A stretch of DNA of 64,000 bases from Curtobacterium sp. MCBD17_035 (GTDB taxonomy: Bacteria > Actinomycetota > Actinomycetes > Actinomycetales > Microbacteriaceae). The position numbers and the translations under genes are program-made. The DNA lies in contig NZ_CP126279.1 in NCBI RefSeq assembly GCF_003234815.2, positions 1,302,001 to 1,366,000 on the forward strand, given 5' to 3'. Of this stretch, positions 10,140 to 18,847 are shown piece by piece. How positions within the stretch are numbered: the first letter of the stretch is position 1; every line of letters starts with the position of its first letter. The notes under the pieces were generated by a model, which saw nothing but the letters and a program-made list of their open reading frames with translations, was not told the origin of the DNA and did no database searches.

Positions 10140-11236
10140 GCGGCGTCGCCGAAGTCCTCCTCCGGGCCGGGTACAAGGTCGTGTTCCGGGTGGTGTTCGC
10201 CCGGATGGACCCAGAACGCGCGCACCACCTGGCCTTCGGCGTGATCCGTGTCCTGCCCCGGCTCCCCGTGCTCGCCGGACTGGCCGAGCGCTACGGACGG
10301 CCCGGTGCCGCAGACGGCGTCACGACGATGGGCATCCACTTCCCGTCGCGCTTCGGGATGGCGGCGGGGTTCGACAAGGACGCCAAGGGCGTCATCGGGC
10401 TCGGGCTCCTGGGGTTCGGGCACGTCGAGGTCGGCACGCTCACCGCCCGACCGCAGCCCGGGAACGAACGGCCCCGGTTGTTCCGGCTCGTCGCCGACCG
10501 AGCGCTCGTGAACCGGATGGGGTTCAACAACGGCGGTGCCGCGCGGGCCGCCCGGCGCCTCGAACGCGCGCGTCGCTTCCCGGGCCGCCCCGTCATCGGT
10601 GTCAACATCGGCAAGAGCAGGGTCGTCCCGGTGGCCGAAGCCGTCGACGACTACCTCGAGTCGACCCGCATGCTCGCGCCGTTCGCCGACTACCTCGCCG
10701 TGAACGTCAGCTCGCCGAACACCCCGGGGCTCCGCGGTCTGCAGGAGATCGACCAGCTCCGGCCGCTGCTCGCGGCCGTGCACGGCGCTGCCCGGGGCGT
10801 GCCGACGCTCGTGAAGATCGCACCGGACCTGACTGACGAGCAGATCGACGCGATCGCGGCACTCGCGGTGGAGCTCGGGCTCGCGGGTGTCATCGCGACC
10901 AACACGACGGTCGAACGCACGGGGCTGCGCGCCGCCGAGGACGTCGTCGCCGCCCTCGGCGTGGGTGGTCTCTCCGGCGCGCCGCTCGCGGAGCGGTCCC
11001 TCGCGGTCCTGCGTCGTGTGCGCGCTGCGGTACCGGACGACTTCTGCGTGATCGCGGTCGGCGGGGTGACGACCGAGGCCGACGTCGAGGCCCGCATCGA
11101 GGCCGGCGCGACGCTCGTGCAGGGCTACACGGCGTTCCTCTACGAGGGACCGACGTGGGCCATGCGCATCAACCGACTGCGTCGGCGTCGCCACCGGCGT
11201 GCGGCGCGGCGCGCGGCTGCCGCGGCGCGCGCCTGA
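10136..11236 (+). CDS. pyrD: Class 2 dihydroorotate dehydrogenase (quinone)
   Basis: PyrD oxidises dihydroorotate to orotate in pyrimidine synthesis, passing electrons to quinone. The 366-residue protein has the class 2 N-terminal membrane-associating helix (about 8-45), the FMN barrel with [14 protein letters not shown], the catalytic [11 protein letters not shown] segment, VKIAPDL, and IAVGGV near the C-terminus. It ends with a very basic Arg/Ala tail. The ATG overlaps the nrdR TGA (ATGA), implying coupling. A strong bidirectional hairpin at 11251-11290 ends the run. Confidence 0.95.
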   Translation: MSGVAEVLLRAGYKVVFRVVFARMDPERAHHLAFGVIRVLPRLPVLAGLAERYGRPGAADGVTTMGIHFPSRFGMAAGFDKDAKGVIGLGLLGFGHVEVGTLTARPQPGNERPRLFRLVADRALVNRMGFNNGGAARAARRLERARRFPGRPVIGVNIGKSRVVPVAEAVDDYLESTRMLAPFADYLAVNVSSPNTPGLRGLQEIDQLRPLLAAVHGAARGVPTLVKIAPDLTDEQIDAIAALAVELGLAGVIATNTTVERTGLRAAEDVVAALGVGGLSGAPLAERSLAVLRRVRAAVPDDFCVIAVGGVTTEADVEARIEAGATLVQGYTAFLYEGPTWAMRINRLRRRRHRRAARRAAAAARA

Positions 11237-11250
11237 TCGGCCGCAGGAAC

Positions 11251-11290
11251 GACGGGAGGCCCGGTGCGAGCGTGCACCGGGCCTCCCGTC
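11251..11290. terminator. Bidirectional terminator between pyrD and the DUF3043 gene
   Basis: A perfect 17-bp inverted repeat (11251-11267 with 11274-11290) has a 6-base loop and sits between two convergent stops. It has no T-tract, as is usual for high-GC Actinobacteria. Confidence 0.8.
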
Positions 11291-11300
11291 CGTCCGGTCG

Positions 11301-11888
11301 TCAGACGGGGTACTGACCGCGCTTGACCTGCGGCTTCGGCAGTCGGAGGAACCGCATCTGGAACTGTCGGGTCACCACGTAGAGGAACGTGCCACGCTGC
11401 AGCGACCCCGACCCCCACTTCGCGGTGATGCGACGGCGCAGCGCGAGGAACGTGACGACGGCGTCGAGCAGGAACAGCGCGACGAAGAGCCAGATGAGGA
11501 CGAACGCGATGCCCTCGATCGCCGTCACGGCCAGCGAGACGATGAGGAACACCGCCATGAGGGGGAGCATCACCTCGCCGACGCTCCATCGGGCGTCGAC
11601 GTAGTCGCGGACGTACCGGCGCTGCTCACCGCGGTCCTTGGCCGGGAGGTAGCGCTCCTCGCCGTTCGCCAGGCCGACGCGAGCACGCTCGCGGTCGTCC
11701 GTCAGGCGTGCCCGCGCGGCCTTGCGGTCCGCCGGGGTCGCGCCGACGATCGGGCGCCGGTTCGCGGCCTCACGCTCCCGACGGCTCGGGGTGGGTCGCC
11801 CCTTGCCCCGGGCGGGGGCGCCCGCCGCGAGGAGTTCCTCGTCGGACGGGTTGACCGTCGTGTTCGTCTTGGGTTGCGCCTTGGCCAC
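11301..11888 (-). CDS. DUF3043 family membrane protein
   Basis: This 195-residue actinobacterial protein has no established function. A soluble basic N-terminal half (KTNTTVNPSDEELLAAGAPARGKG onward, with RPIVG and LPAKDRGEQRRYVRDYVDARW) is followed by two adjacent membrane helices (about 123-165) and a basic C-terminal region. The GTG at 11888 is chosen because GAGGAC lies just upstream and the conserved N-terminus MAKAQPK starts there. It diverges from the M20 peptidase with a 40-base gap that must hold both promoters. Confidence 0.85.
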   Translation of the reverse strand: MAKAQPKTNTTVNPSDEELLAAGAPARGKGRPTPSRREREAANRRPIVGATPADRKAARARLTDDRERARVGLANGEERYLPAKDRGEQRRYVRDYVDARWSVGEVMLPLMAVFLIVSLAVTAIEGIAFVLIWLFVALFLLDAVVTFLALRRRITAKWGSGSLQRGTFLYVVTRQFQMRFLRLPKPQVKRGQYPV

Positions 11889-11915
11889 GGTGTCCTCGAT
11901 CGTTGCTCGGACTGA

Positions 11916-11921
11916 CAAGAT
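11916..11921 (+). promoter_or_regulatory. Candidate -10 for the M20 peptidase, leaderless type
   Basis: CAAGAT ends seven bases before the ATG at 11929, matching the A2/T6 hexamer and spacing found at other starts in the window. No ribosome site precedes this ATG. Confidence 0.4.
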
Positions 11922-11928
11922 TACCCGC

Positions 11929-13392
11929 ATGACCGACTCCGCACAGCACGCGCCCGAGACCGATCCGACCCTGCTCGCCGCGCTGCGCGACGCGGTCCAG
12001 GGCGGCCTGCCGACCACCATCGCCGACCTGTCGGCGCTCATCCGGATCCCCTCCGTGTCGTGGTCCGCGTTCGACCCGTCCGCGGTCCAGGCGAGTGCTG
12101 AGGCCGTCGCCGACCTCGCGCGCTCCACGGGCGTGTTCGAGGACGTCCGGGTCGTCCGCTCCGCGATCGCGGGCGCCGAGGGCGAGGGCGCCGACGCGAC
12201 GGCCGGAACCGACGGGGGCGCGGCGCTCGGACAGCCGGCGGTGCTCGCGGTGCGGCGCGCGCGGAACGGCCGACCGACCGTGATGCTGTACGCGCACCAC
12301 GACGTCCAGCCGCAGGGTGACGAGGCGCTGTGGGAGACGCCGCCGTTCGAGCCGACCCTCCGCGGGGAGCGTCTGCACGGGCGGGGCGCTTCGGACGACA
12401 AGGCCGGCGTGATGACGCACATCGCGTCGCTGCGCGCCCTGCGTGCGGTCGTCGACGACGCCGACCTCGACCTCGGCATCGTCCTCTTCGTCGAGGGCGA
12501 GGAGGAGTTCGGGTCGCGCTCGTTCACCACGTTCCTCCGCGAGCAGCGCGAGCACCTCGCGGCCGACGTGATCGTCGTCGCGGACAGTGACAACTGGTCC
12601 ACCGACGTCCCGGCGATCACGGTGAGCCTGCGCGGCAACGTGACCTTCCGCTTGACGGTGACGACGCTCGAGCACGCGTCGCACAGCGGGATGTTCGGCG
12701 GTGCCGTGCCGGACGCGATGATGCCCATGGTGCGCCTCCTCGCGTCGCTCCACGACGACGCCGGCACCGTGGCGGTGCCCGGGCTCACGCGGTACGACGG
12801 TCCGGTGCCCGAGCGGAGCGAGGAGCAACTCGCGGCCGAGGCGGCGTTCGTCGACGGCGTCCGGCCCGTGGGGGAGGGCCCGCTGCTCGGCCGCATGTGG
12901 TCCGGGCCCTCGGTGACCGTCACGGGCATGGACGTGCCGAGCGTGGCGAACGCGTCGAACACGCTCCTGCCGACGGTCTCCGCGCGGGTCTCCATCCGGG
13001 TCGCCCCCGGGCAGTCGGCGACCGACGCCTTCGCGGCCGTGGAGGCGCACATCCGCGCCAACACCCCGTTCGGCGCGCGGGTCGACATCACCGACGTCGA
13101 CACCGGCGACGGGTTCCTCGTCGACACGAGCGGCTGGGCCGTGCGCGAGGCCCGGACGGCCATGACCGAGGGGTGGGGTGCGCAGCCGGTCGAGCAGGGG
13201 ATCGGCGGCTCGATCCCGTTCGTGTCGGACCTCGCCGCCGAGTTCCCCGCCGCGCAGATCCTCGTCACCGGCGTCGAGGACCCGGACACCCGCGCGCACA
13301 GCCCGAACGAGTCGCAGCACCTGGGCGTCCTGCACCGCGCCATCGCCGCCGAGACGATCCTGCTGGCCCGCCTCGGCACTCGCTCCGTCTGA
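11929..13392 (+). CDS. M20 family metallopeptidase (dipeptidase)
   Basis: A 487-residue zinc peptidase of the M20 family, likely cytoplasmic and acting on dipeptides or acylated amino acids. Metal-site motifs are visible: YAHHDVQPQGD, RGASDDKAG, and EGEEEFGS with the catalytic glutamates, then ADSDNW. A dimerisation domain (about 230-350) starts at GNVTFRLTVTTLEHASHSG. The HSPNE near the C-terminus gives the last metal ligand. Earlier in-frame codons lie over the divergent gene, so ATG 11929 is preferred. Substrate cannot be told from sequence. Confidence 0.9.
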   Translation: MTDSAQHAPETDPTLLAALRDAVQGGLPTTIADLSALIRIPSVSWSAFDPSAVQASAEAVADLARSTGVFEDVRVVRSAIAGAEGEGADATAGTDGGAALGQPAVLAVRRARNGRPTVMLYAHHDVQPQGDEALWETPPFEPTLRGERLHGRGASDDKAGVMTHIASLRALRAVVDDADLDLGIVLFVEGEEEFGSRSFTTFLREQREHLAADVIVVADSDNWSTDVPAITVSLRGNVTFRLTVTTLEHASHSGMFGGAVPDAMMPMVRLLASLHDDAGTVAVPGLTRYDGPVPERSEEQLAAEAAFVDGVRPVGEGPLLGRMWSGPSVTVTGMDVPSVANASNTLLPTVSARVSIRVAPGQSATDAFAAVEAHIRANTPFGARVDITDVDTGDGFLVDTSGWAVREARTAMTEGWGAQPVEQGIGGSIPFVSDLAAEFPAAQILVTGVEDPDTRAHSPNESQHLGVLHRAIAAETILLARLGTRSV

Positions 13393-13402
13393 GCGGCCCG
13401 CC

Positions 13403-13444
13403 GTCGGGCCTCCCGTCCGGTCCGCACGACCCGGGAGGCCCGAC
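13403..13444 (+). terminator. Terminator after the M20 peptidase
   Basis: A perfect 12-bp stem (13403-13414 with 13433-13444) has an 18-base loop. Its arm carries the GGGCCTCCCG word also found in the pyrD terminator. Confidence 0.7.
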
Positions 13445-13521
13445 CCGGTGCACGGCGTCGGTGCGCGCGCCTACAATCGGAACGAGCCGCGGTGACCTGC
13501 ACCGCGCGGAGGGAGACGGCG

Positions 13522-13893
13522 ATGACCGACACCACCACGACGATCGAGAAGCCGGCCGCGGCACCGTCCCACGGCGTGCTGCTGTCCGACGCGGCTGCGG
13601 CGAAGGTCGCGAGCCTGCTCGAGCAAGAGGGCCGCGACGATCTCCGGCTCCGTCTGGCCGTCCAGCCGGGCGGCTGCTCGGGCCTCATCTACCAGCTGTA
13701 CTTCGACGAGCGCCTGCTCGAGGGTGACGCCACCGCCGAGTTCGACGGGGTCGAGGTGGTGGTGGACCGGATGAGCGTGCCCTACCTCGACGGTGCGACC
13801 ATCGACTTCGAGGACACCATCCAGAAGCAGGGTTTCACCATCGACAACCCGAACGCGCAGGGCAGCTGCGCGTGCGGCGACAGCTTCCACTGA
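13522..13893 (+). CDS. erpA: HesB/IscA-type iron-sulfur cluster insertion protein (ErpA-like)
   Basis: A-type carrier that hands Fe-S clusters to apo-proteins. The 123-residue product has the three conserved cysteines C52 (GGCSG), C116 and C118 (SCACGDSF) of the family. GGAGGGAG upstream supports the ATG at 13522 over a longer in-frame start. It lies just upstream of the cytochrome oxidase genes, as in many Actinobacteria. Whether it acts as ErpA, IscA or SufA is not resolvable from sequence. Confidence 0.9.
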   Translation: MTDTTTTIEKPAAAPSHGVLLSDAAAAKVASLLEQEGRDDLRLRLAVQPGGCSGLIYQLYFDERLLEGDATAEFDGVEVVVDRMSVPYLDGATIDFEDTIQKQGFTIDNPNAQGSCACGDSFH

Positions 13894-13949
13894 CCAGCAC
13901 CGATCGCGGCGCACGCAGGGCACCGGCCCTGCCGCGGCACCGCAGCGAG

Positions 13950-13980
13950 CGAGGGACGACCGGGCGACCGGCGTCCCTCG
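13950..13980 (+). terminator. Terminator-like hairpin after the Fe-S carrier gene
   Basis: A 9-bp stem (CGAGGGACG with CGTCCCTCG) has a 13-base GC loop. It separates the carrier gene from the ctaC promoter in the 264-base gap. Confidence 0.55.
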
Positions 13981-14061
13981 TGCTGCGTTGGGCGACACCT
14001 GTGGGCTTCCGAAGCCGCCCGCGAGCGTGTCGCGTGTGCACGTCGGCACCCTGGCTGCGAG

Positions 14062-14067
14062 TAAGCT
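14062..14067 (+). promoter_or_regulatory. Candidate -10 element for the cytochrome oxidase operon
   Basis: TAAGCT lies in the most AT-rich part of the gap before ctaC. It would give a leader of about 90 bases carrying GAGAGGT just before the GTG. Confidence 0.45.
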
Positions 14068-14157
14068 AGGAGTGTTCCACCCAGTCTGGGAACGAGCCCT
14101 GCGTCGAGCTGATTCGATGCGGTCACGTCCCGACAACCGTCTTCGCGAGAGGTAACA

Positions 14158-15060
14158 GTGCGTTCGAATCGCCGTATACGTTGGGCGGCCATCCCGGTGG
14201 CCGTCGGTCTGGTCATCGCACTGGCCGGTTGCACGCAGCAGCAGCTGAACGGCTGGCTGCCGGGCACCGAGCACACGCGGGACACGACCAACCACACGAG
14301 TGCGACGGTCGGCCTCTGGGTGACGAGCTGGATCGTCCTCCTCGCGGTCGGTCTCATCACCTGGGGCCTGATCATCTGGGCCGCGGTGGTCTACCGCCGC
14401 CGCAAGGGCCAGACCGGCCTCCCGGTGCAGCTCCGGTACAACATGCCGATCGAGATCTTCTACACGATCGTGCCGCTCATCCTGGTGCTCGGCTTCTTCG
14501 CCTTCACCGCCAAGGACCAGGCCGCGATCGAGAAGCCGTTCGCACACCCCGACGCCACCATCCACGTGTACGCCAAGCGCTGGGCGTGGGACTTCAACTA
14601 CATCGACCAGAACGACGCCAAGAAGTCGGTCTACTACCAGGGCATCCAGGCCCAGGAAGAAGACAACGGCACCGGCGACATCAAGACCAACCAGCTGCCG
14701 ACCCTCTACCTGCCCAAGGGCAAGAAGGTCGAGATCGAGCTGTCCTCGCGCGACGTGGACCACTCGTTCTGGGTCGTCGACTTCCTCTACAAGAAGGACA
14801 CGATCCCCGGCCGGACCAACTACGAGTACTTCATCCCGGAGAAGACCGGCACCTACCAGGGCAAGTGTGCCGAGCTCTGCGGCGAGTACCACTCGCTCAT
14901 GCTCTTCCAGGTGAAGGTCGTGTCGCCGGCGAAGTACCAGGCGTACCTCGCGTCCCTCCGCGACCAGGGCAAGGTCGGTCTGCTCGGCAACGAGTACAAC
15001 ACCGACTCGAACCAGCCGAACAACGTGGCGCCCGCGCAGGCCGCCGGTACCGAGAAGTAA
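14158..15060 (+). CDS. ctaC: Cytochrome c oxidase subunit II
   Basis: Subunit II receives electrons from cytochrome c at the CuA centre, on the outer membrane face. The 300-residue precursor has a lipoprotein-type signal with cysteine C25 in ALAGC, two transmembrane helices (about 55-82 and 100-123), and a cupredoxin domain. DVDHSFWV and [12 protein letters not shown] hold the CuA ligands. GAGAGGT supports the GTG start. It is followed after ten bases by ctaD. Confidence 0.95.
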   Translation: MRSNRRIRWAAIPVAVGLVIALAGCTQQQLNGWLPGTEHTRDTTNHTSATVGLWVTSWIVLLAVGLITWGLIIWAAVVYRRRKGQTGLPVQLRYNMPIEIFYTIVPLILVLGFFAFTAKDQAAIEKPFAHPDATIHVYAKRWAWDFNYIDQNDAKKSVYYQGIQAQEEDNGTGDIKTNQLPTLYLPKGKKVEIELSSRDVDHSFWVVDFLYKKDTIPGRTNYEYFIPEKTGTYQGKCAELCGEYHSLMLFQVKVVSPAKYQAYLASLRDQGKVGLLGNEYNTDSNQPNNVAPAQAAGTEK

Positions 15061-15070
15061 GGCTCGCTCC

Positions 15071-16837
15071 ATGACCACTTCCGCATTCGTCGGCCAGTCG
15101 GCCCCGACCTCGACGCCGGACTTCGCGGCCTCGCGGGTGGGCCGCAAGGGCAACATCATCGTCAACTGGATCACGTCGACGGACCACAAGACGATCGGGT
15201 ACATGTACCTGATCGCCTCGTTCCTGTACTTCCTGCTGGCAGGAGTGATGGCGCTCGTGATCCGTGCGCAGCTCTTCGAGCCCGGCCTGCACGTCGTGGC
15301 GACGAAGGAGCAGTACAACCAGCTGTTCACGATGCACGGCACGATCATGCTGCTGCTGTTCGCGACGCCGCTGTTCTCCGGGTTCGCGAACGCGATCATG
15401 CCGCTGCAGATCGGCGCGCCCGACGTCGCCTTCCCGCGCCTCAACGGGTTCGCGTTCTGGCTGTACTTCTTCGGCGGCCTCATCGCGGTCGGCGGGTTCC
15501 TCACGCCGCAGGGTGCCGCCTCGTTCGGATGGTTCGCCTACGCGCCGTTGTCGGACACCACGTTCACACCAGGTCTCGGCGGGACGTTGTGGGTCTTCGG
15601 CCTGGGCCTGACCGGCTTCTCGACGATCCTCGGTGCCGTGAACTTCATCACGACGATCATCACGATGCGCGCGCCGGGCATGACCATGTTCCGCATGTCG
15701 ATCTTCACCTGGAACACCCTCATCACCGCGCTGCTCGTGCTGATGGCGTTCCCGGTGCTCGCCGCGGCGCTGTTCGGACTCGGCCTCGACCGTGTGTTCG
15801 GTGCGCAGGTGTTCAACCCTGCCAACGGTGGTGCGCTGCTCTGGCAGCACCTGTTCTGGTTCTTCGGCCACCCCGAGGTCTACATCATCGCGCTGCCGTT
15901 CTTCGGCATCGTGTCCGAGGTCTTCCCGGTCTTCAGCCGGAAGCCGATCTTCGGCTACAAGACGCTCGTCTACGCCACGATCACCATCGCGGCCCTGTCG
16001 GTGACGGTGTGGGCGCACCACATGTACGTCACCGGCGGCGTGCTCCTGCCGTGGTTCTCGCTCATGACGATGCTCATCGCGGTCCCGACCGGCGTGAAGA
16101 TCTTCAACTGGGTCGGCACGATGTGGCGCGGTTCGGTCACCTTCGAGACGCCCATCCTCTGGGCCATCGGGTTCCTCGTGACGTTCACCTTCGGTGGCCT
16201 CACGGGCGTGATCCTCGCCTCGCCGCCGCTCGACTTCCACGTGTCCGACTCGTACTTCGTCGTCGCGCACTTCCACTACGTGGTGTTCGGCACGGTCGTG
16301 TTCGCGATGTTCTCGGGCTTCTACTTCTGGTGGCCCAAGTGGACCGGCAAGATGCTCAACGAGCGCCTCGGCAAGATCCACTTCTGGCTGCTGTTCATCG
16401 GGTTCCACACGACGTTCCTCATCCAGCACTGGCTCGGCGTCGTCGGTATGCCCCGTCGCTACGCCACGTACCTGCCGCAGGACGGCTTCACCTGGATGAA
16501 CCAGCTGTCGACCATCGGCGCGATGATCCTCGGCGTCTCGTTCCTGCCGTTCATCTACAACGTCTACGTCACCGCGCGGCACGCGCCCAGCGTCGCCGTG
16601 AACGACCCGTGGGGCTACGGCCGCTCGCTCGAGTGGGCGACCTCCTGCCCGCCGCCGCGGCACAACTTCACCTCGATCCCGCGCATCCGGTCGGAGTCGC
16701 CGGCGTTCGATCTGAACCACCCCGAGGCGGGGATCCCGATCGGTGTCGGTCCGGCGATGGACGCTCCGGACGCGCAGACGCACGACGCGGCGACAGGCAA
16801 GACCCGGAACCCGAACCAGACCGACCAGAAGTTCTGA
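15071..16837 (+). CDS. ctaD: Cytochrome c oxidase subunit I
   Basis: Catalytic subunit of the aa3-type oxidase, which reduces O2 to water and pumps protons. The 588-residue protein has about twelve transmembrane helices. Haem and copper ligands are visible: the haem a histidine in [13 protein letters not shown], the CuB/Tyr segment [15 protein letters not shown], the HHMYV pair, and HFHYVVFGT for haem a3/haem a. ctaC-ctaD-ctaF are closely spaced (10 and 6 bases) and should be one transcript. Subunit III and the bc1 genes are not in the window. Confidence 0.96.
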   Translation: MTTSAFVGQSAPTSTPDFAASRVGRKGNIIVNWITSTDHKTIGYMYLIASFLYFLLAGVMALVIRAQLFEPGLHVVATKEQYNQLFTMHGTIMLLLFATPLFSGFANAIMPLQIGAPDVAFPRLNGFAFWLYFFGGLIAVGGFLTPQGAASFGWFAYAPLSDTTFTPGLGGTLWVFGLGLTGFSTILGAVNFITTIITMRAPGMTMFRMSIFTWNTLITALLVLMAFPVLAAALFGLGLDRVFGAQVFNPANGGALLWQHLFWFFGHPEVYIIALPFFGIVSEVFPVFSRKPIFGYKTLVYATITIAALSVTVWAHHMYVTGGVLLPWFSLMTMLIAVPTGVKIFNWVGTMWRGSVTFETPILWAIGFLVTFTFGGLTGVILASPPLDFHVSDSYFVVAHFHYVVFGTVVFAMFSGFYFWWPKWTGKMLNERLGKIHFWLLFIGFHTTFLIQHWLGVVGMPRRYATYLPQDGFTWMNQLSTIGAMILGVSFLPFIYNVYVTARHAPSVAVNDPWGYGRSLEWATSCPPPRHNFTSIPRIRSESPAFDLNHPEAGIPIGVGPAMDAPDAQTHDAATGKTRNPNQTDQKF

Positions 16838-16843
16838 GGAACC

Positions 16844-17260
16844 ATGCGCGCTAGTACCAACCTGTTCTGGATCCTCGCGATCTTCTTCTTCGTGGCGGAC
16901 GCGGCGTACACGATCTGGGGCATCCTCGCCACCAACCAGATCGAGTGGGTGGGCACGGTCTCGATCGGTCTCACCGGGATCCTGGGGGTGTTCATCGCCT
17001 TCTACCTGGGCCGGACGTTCGCAGCGCAGGACGGCGTACTGCCCGAGGACCGCACCGACGCGAACATCGAGGACGGTGACGCCGAACTCGGTCACTTCAG
17101 CCCCTGGTCCTACTGGCCGATCACGCTCGCGGCCGCGGCGGCGATCTGCTTCCTCGGCGTCGCAGCCGGGTGGTGGATCTTCGCCATCGGCGCCTCCATC
17201 GGGATCGTGGCGCTCGTCGGCTGGACCTACGAGTACTACCGCGGCAACTTCGGACACTGA
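16844..17260 (+). CDS. ctaF: Actinobacterial cytochrome c oxidase subunit IV
   Basis: A 138-residue membrane protein with four predicted helices (about 5-27, 32-54, 85-105, 110-130), typical of the actinobacterial subunit IV that follows ctaD. It is a small accessory subunit of the bc1-aa3 supercomplex without cofactor ligands. It starts six bases after ctaD and is followed by a strong terminator. Confidence 0.92.
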   Translation: MRASTNLFWILAIFFFVADAAYTIWGILATNQIEWVGTVSIGLTGILGVFIAFYLGRTFAAQDGVLPEDRTDANIEDGDAELGHFSPWSYWPITLAAAAAICFLGVAAGWWIFAIGASIGIVALVGWTYEYYRGNFGH

Positions 17261-17278
17261 TCCGCACCTGACGCTCAT

Positions 17279-17306
17279 CGGGCGGCACCCTCACCGGTGC
17301 CGCCCG
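17279..17306 (+). terminator. Terminator of the ctaCDF operon
   Basis: A perfect 11-bp stem (17279-17289 with 17296-17306) has a 6-base loop and sits 18 bases after the ctaF stop. Confidence 0.8.
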
Positions 17307-17386
17307 ACGTGCGTCCGGGCCGATCCCGACCGGTCCGATCGGACGCGGTCGACACCCGCACATCCATCCGAAAGGAGTCACCCCTG

Positions 17387-18760
17387 GTGACCGACAAGCG
17401 CACTCTCATCGTCTTCGGCGCAACCGGCGACCTCGCCGCCCGGCTGCTGCTCCCCGGTCTCGGGACGTTCCTCCAGAGCGCCCGTTCCGTCCCCGTCAAG
17501 CTCATCGGCACGGGCCGGAGCGCCCGCTCGGAGGAAGCCTGGACCAAGGTCGTCAAGGACGCCTTCGATTCGCAGCACGTCTCGGGGCCCGAGGTCGACG
17601 CGACGCTCGAGTCGACGGTCTTCATGCAGGGCGACCCGAAGGACCCGGCCCACCTCAAGGCCATGCTCGACGCCGCTGAGGGCGAGCCGGTGTTGTACTT
17701 CGCGCTGCCGCCGCAGATCGCGTCGGACATCTGCGACGCCCTCGCGGAGCTCGAACTCCCCGAGGGCACGACCCTGGCGTTCGAGAAGCCGTTCGGCACG
17801 GATGTCGAATCGGCTCGGGCGCTGAACGAGACCGTCCTCCAGCTCGTCCCCGAGGAGCGCGTGCACCGCACCGACCACTTCCTCGGCCGGTCGACCGTGC
17901 TCAACATCATCGGTCTGCGGTTCGCCAACCGGATGTTCGAGCCGATCTGGAACGCGGACAACATCGAGAAGGTCGAGATCCTCTACGACGAGACCCTCGG
18001 CCTCGAGGGCCGCGCGCAGTACTACGACGACGCCGGTGCGCTCGTCGACATGATCCAGAGCCACCTGCTCCAGATCCTCGCGCTCGTCACGATGGACGCG
18101 CCCGCTGCGGTTGACGCCGTCGAGCTGCGGTCGTCGCTCGCCCGGGTGCTGCGGTCGACCCACCTCGTCGACGACGACCCGCTCAAGGCGAGCCGGCGTG
18201 CGCGCTACGTCGCGGGCACGATCGACGGCAAGGAGCTGCCGTCGTACGCGGACGAGGACGGCGTCGACCCCGAGCGCCAGACCGAGACCCTCGCCGAGAT
18301 CAACGTCGAGGTCGACACCGCCCGCTGGCAGGGCGTGCCCTTCACGCTTCGTTCGGGCAAGGCGCTCGGTGCGAGCCGTAAGGAGGTCCTCGTCACCTTC
18401 AAGCCGGTGCCGCGACTCCCGTCCGGCCTCGAGGGACAGCCGGTGTCGGACACGCTGCGCATCGTCCTCAACCCGGACGAGATCGAGCTGAGCCTGTCGG
18501 CGAACGGTGGGGGCAACCCGTTCGAGATGGGGCAGATCGTCCTGTCGTCGTCGTTCGACAGTGGCGAGCTCACGCCCTACGGTGAGGTCCTGAGCGGGAT
18601 CTTCCACGACGACCCGCTGCTGTCGATCCGCGGCGACGTCGCGGTCCGCTGCTGGGAGATCGTCCAGCCCGTCGTGGACGCCTGGAAGCGTCGCGAGGTC
18701 CCGCTCGACGACTACCGTGCCGGCTCGCGTGGCCCCGCCGACTGGGAGTCCTCGTCCTGA
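17387..18760 (+). CDS. Glucose-6-phosphate dehydrogenase family protein
   Basis: A 457-residue member of the G6PD family, which oxidises glucose-6-phosphate with NAD(P)+. The N-terminal Rossmann motif is GATGDLAARLLLPGL, and the family segment around the substrate site reads RTDHFLGRSTVLNIIGLRFAN. The usual lysine of the DHYLGK motif is arginine here, and EKPFGTD is kept. A strong AAAGGAG site at 17371-17377 fixes the GTG start. It stands alone, without opcA or pgl, so it may be a second G6PD-like enzyme with shifted substrate or cofactor use. Confidence 0.82.
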   Translation: MTDKRTLIVFGATGDLAARLLLPGLGTFLQSARSVPVKLIGTGRSARSEEAWTKVVKDAFDSQHVSGPEVDATLESTVFMQGDPKDPAHLKAMLDAAEGEPVLYFALPPQIASDICDALAELELPEGTTLAFEKPFGTDVESARALNETVLQLVPEERVHRTDHFLGRSTVLNIIGLRFANRMFEPIWNADNIEKVEILYDETLGLEGRAQYYDDAGALVDMIQSHLLQILALVTMDAPAAVDAVELRSSLARVLRSTHLVDDDPLKASRRARYVAGTIDGKELPSYADEDGVDPERQTETLAEINVEVDTARWQGVPFTLRSGKALGASRKEVLVTFKPVPRLPSGLEGQPVSDTLRIVLNPDEIELSLSANGGGNPFEMGQIVLSSSFDSGELTPYGEVLSGIFHDDPLLSIRGDVAVRCWEIVQPVVDAWKRREVPLDDYRAGSRGPADWESSS

Positions 18761-18787
18761 TCCCCTGACGTCGATCGTCGTCCGACG

Positions 18788-18830
18788 CGACCGCGGCCCC
18801 GTCACCTCGCCGGTGACGGGGCCGCGGTCG
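18788..18830. terminator. Bidirectional terminator between G6PD and GH15 genes
   Basis: A perfect 19-bp inverted repeat (18788-18806 with 18812-18830) has a 5-base loop between two convergent stops. Confidence 0.88.
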
Positions 18831-18847
18831 TGTCGGCGTGCGGCGCG

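Noticed and set aside
14160..14172. TTCGAATC as a tRNA T-loop
   Set aside because: It lies within the first codons of ctaC, and no acceptor stem, anticodon arm or D-arm can be folded around it.
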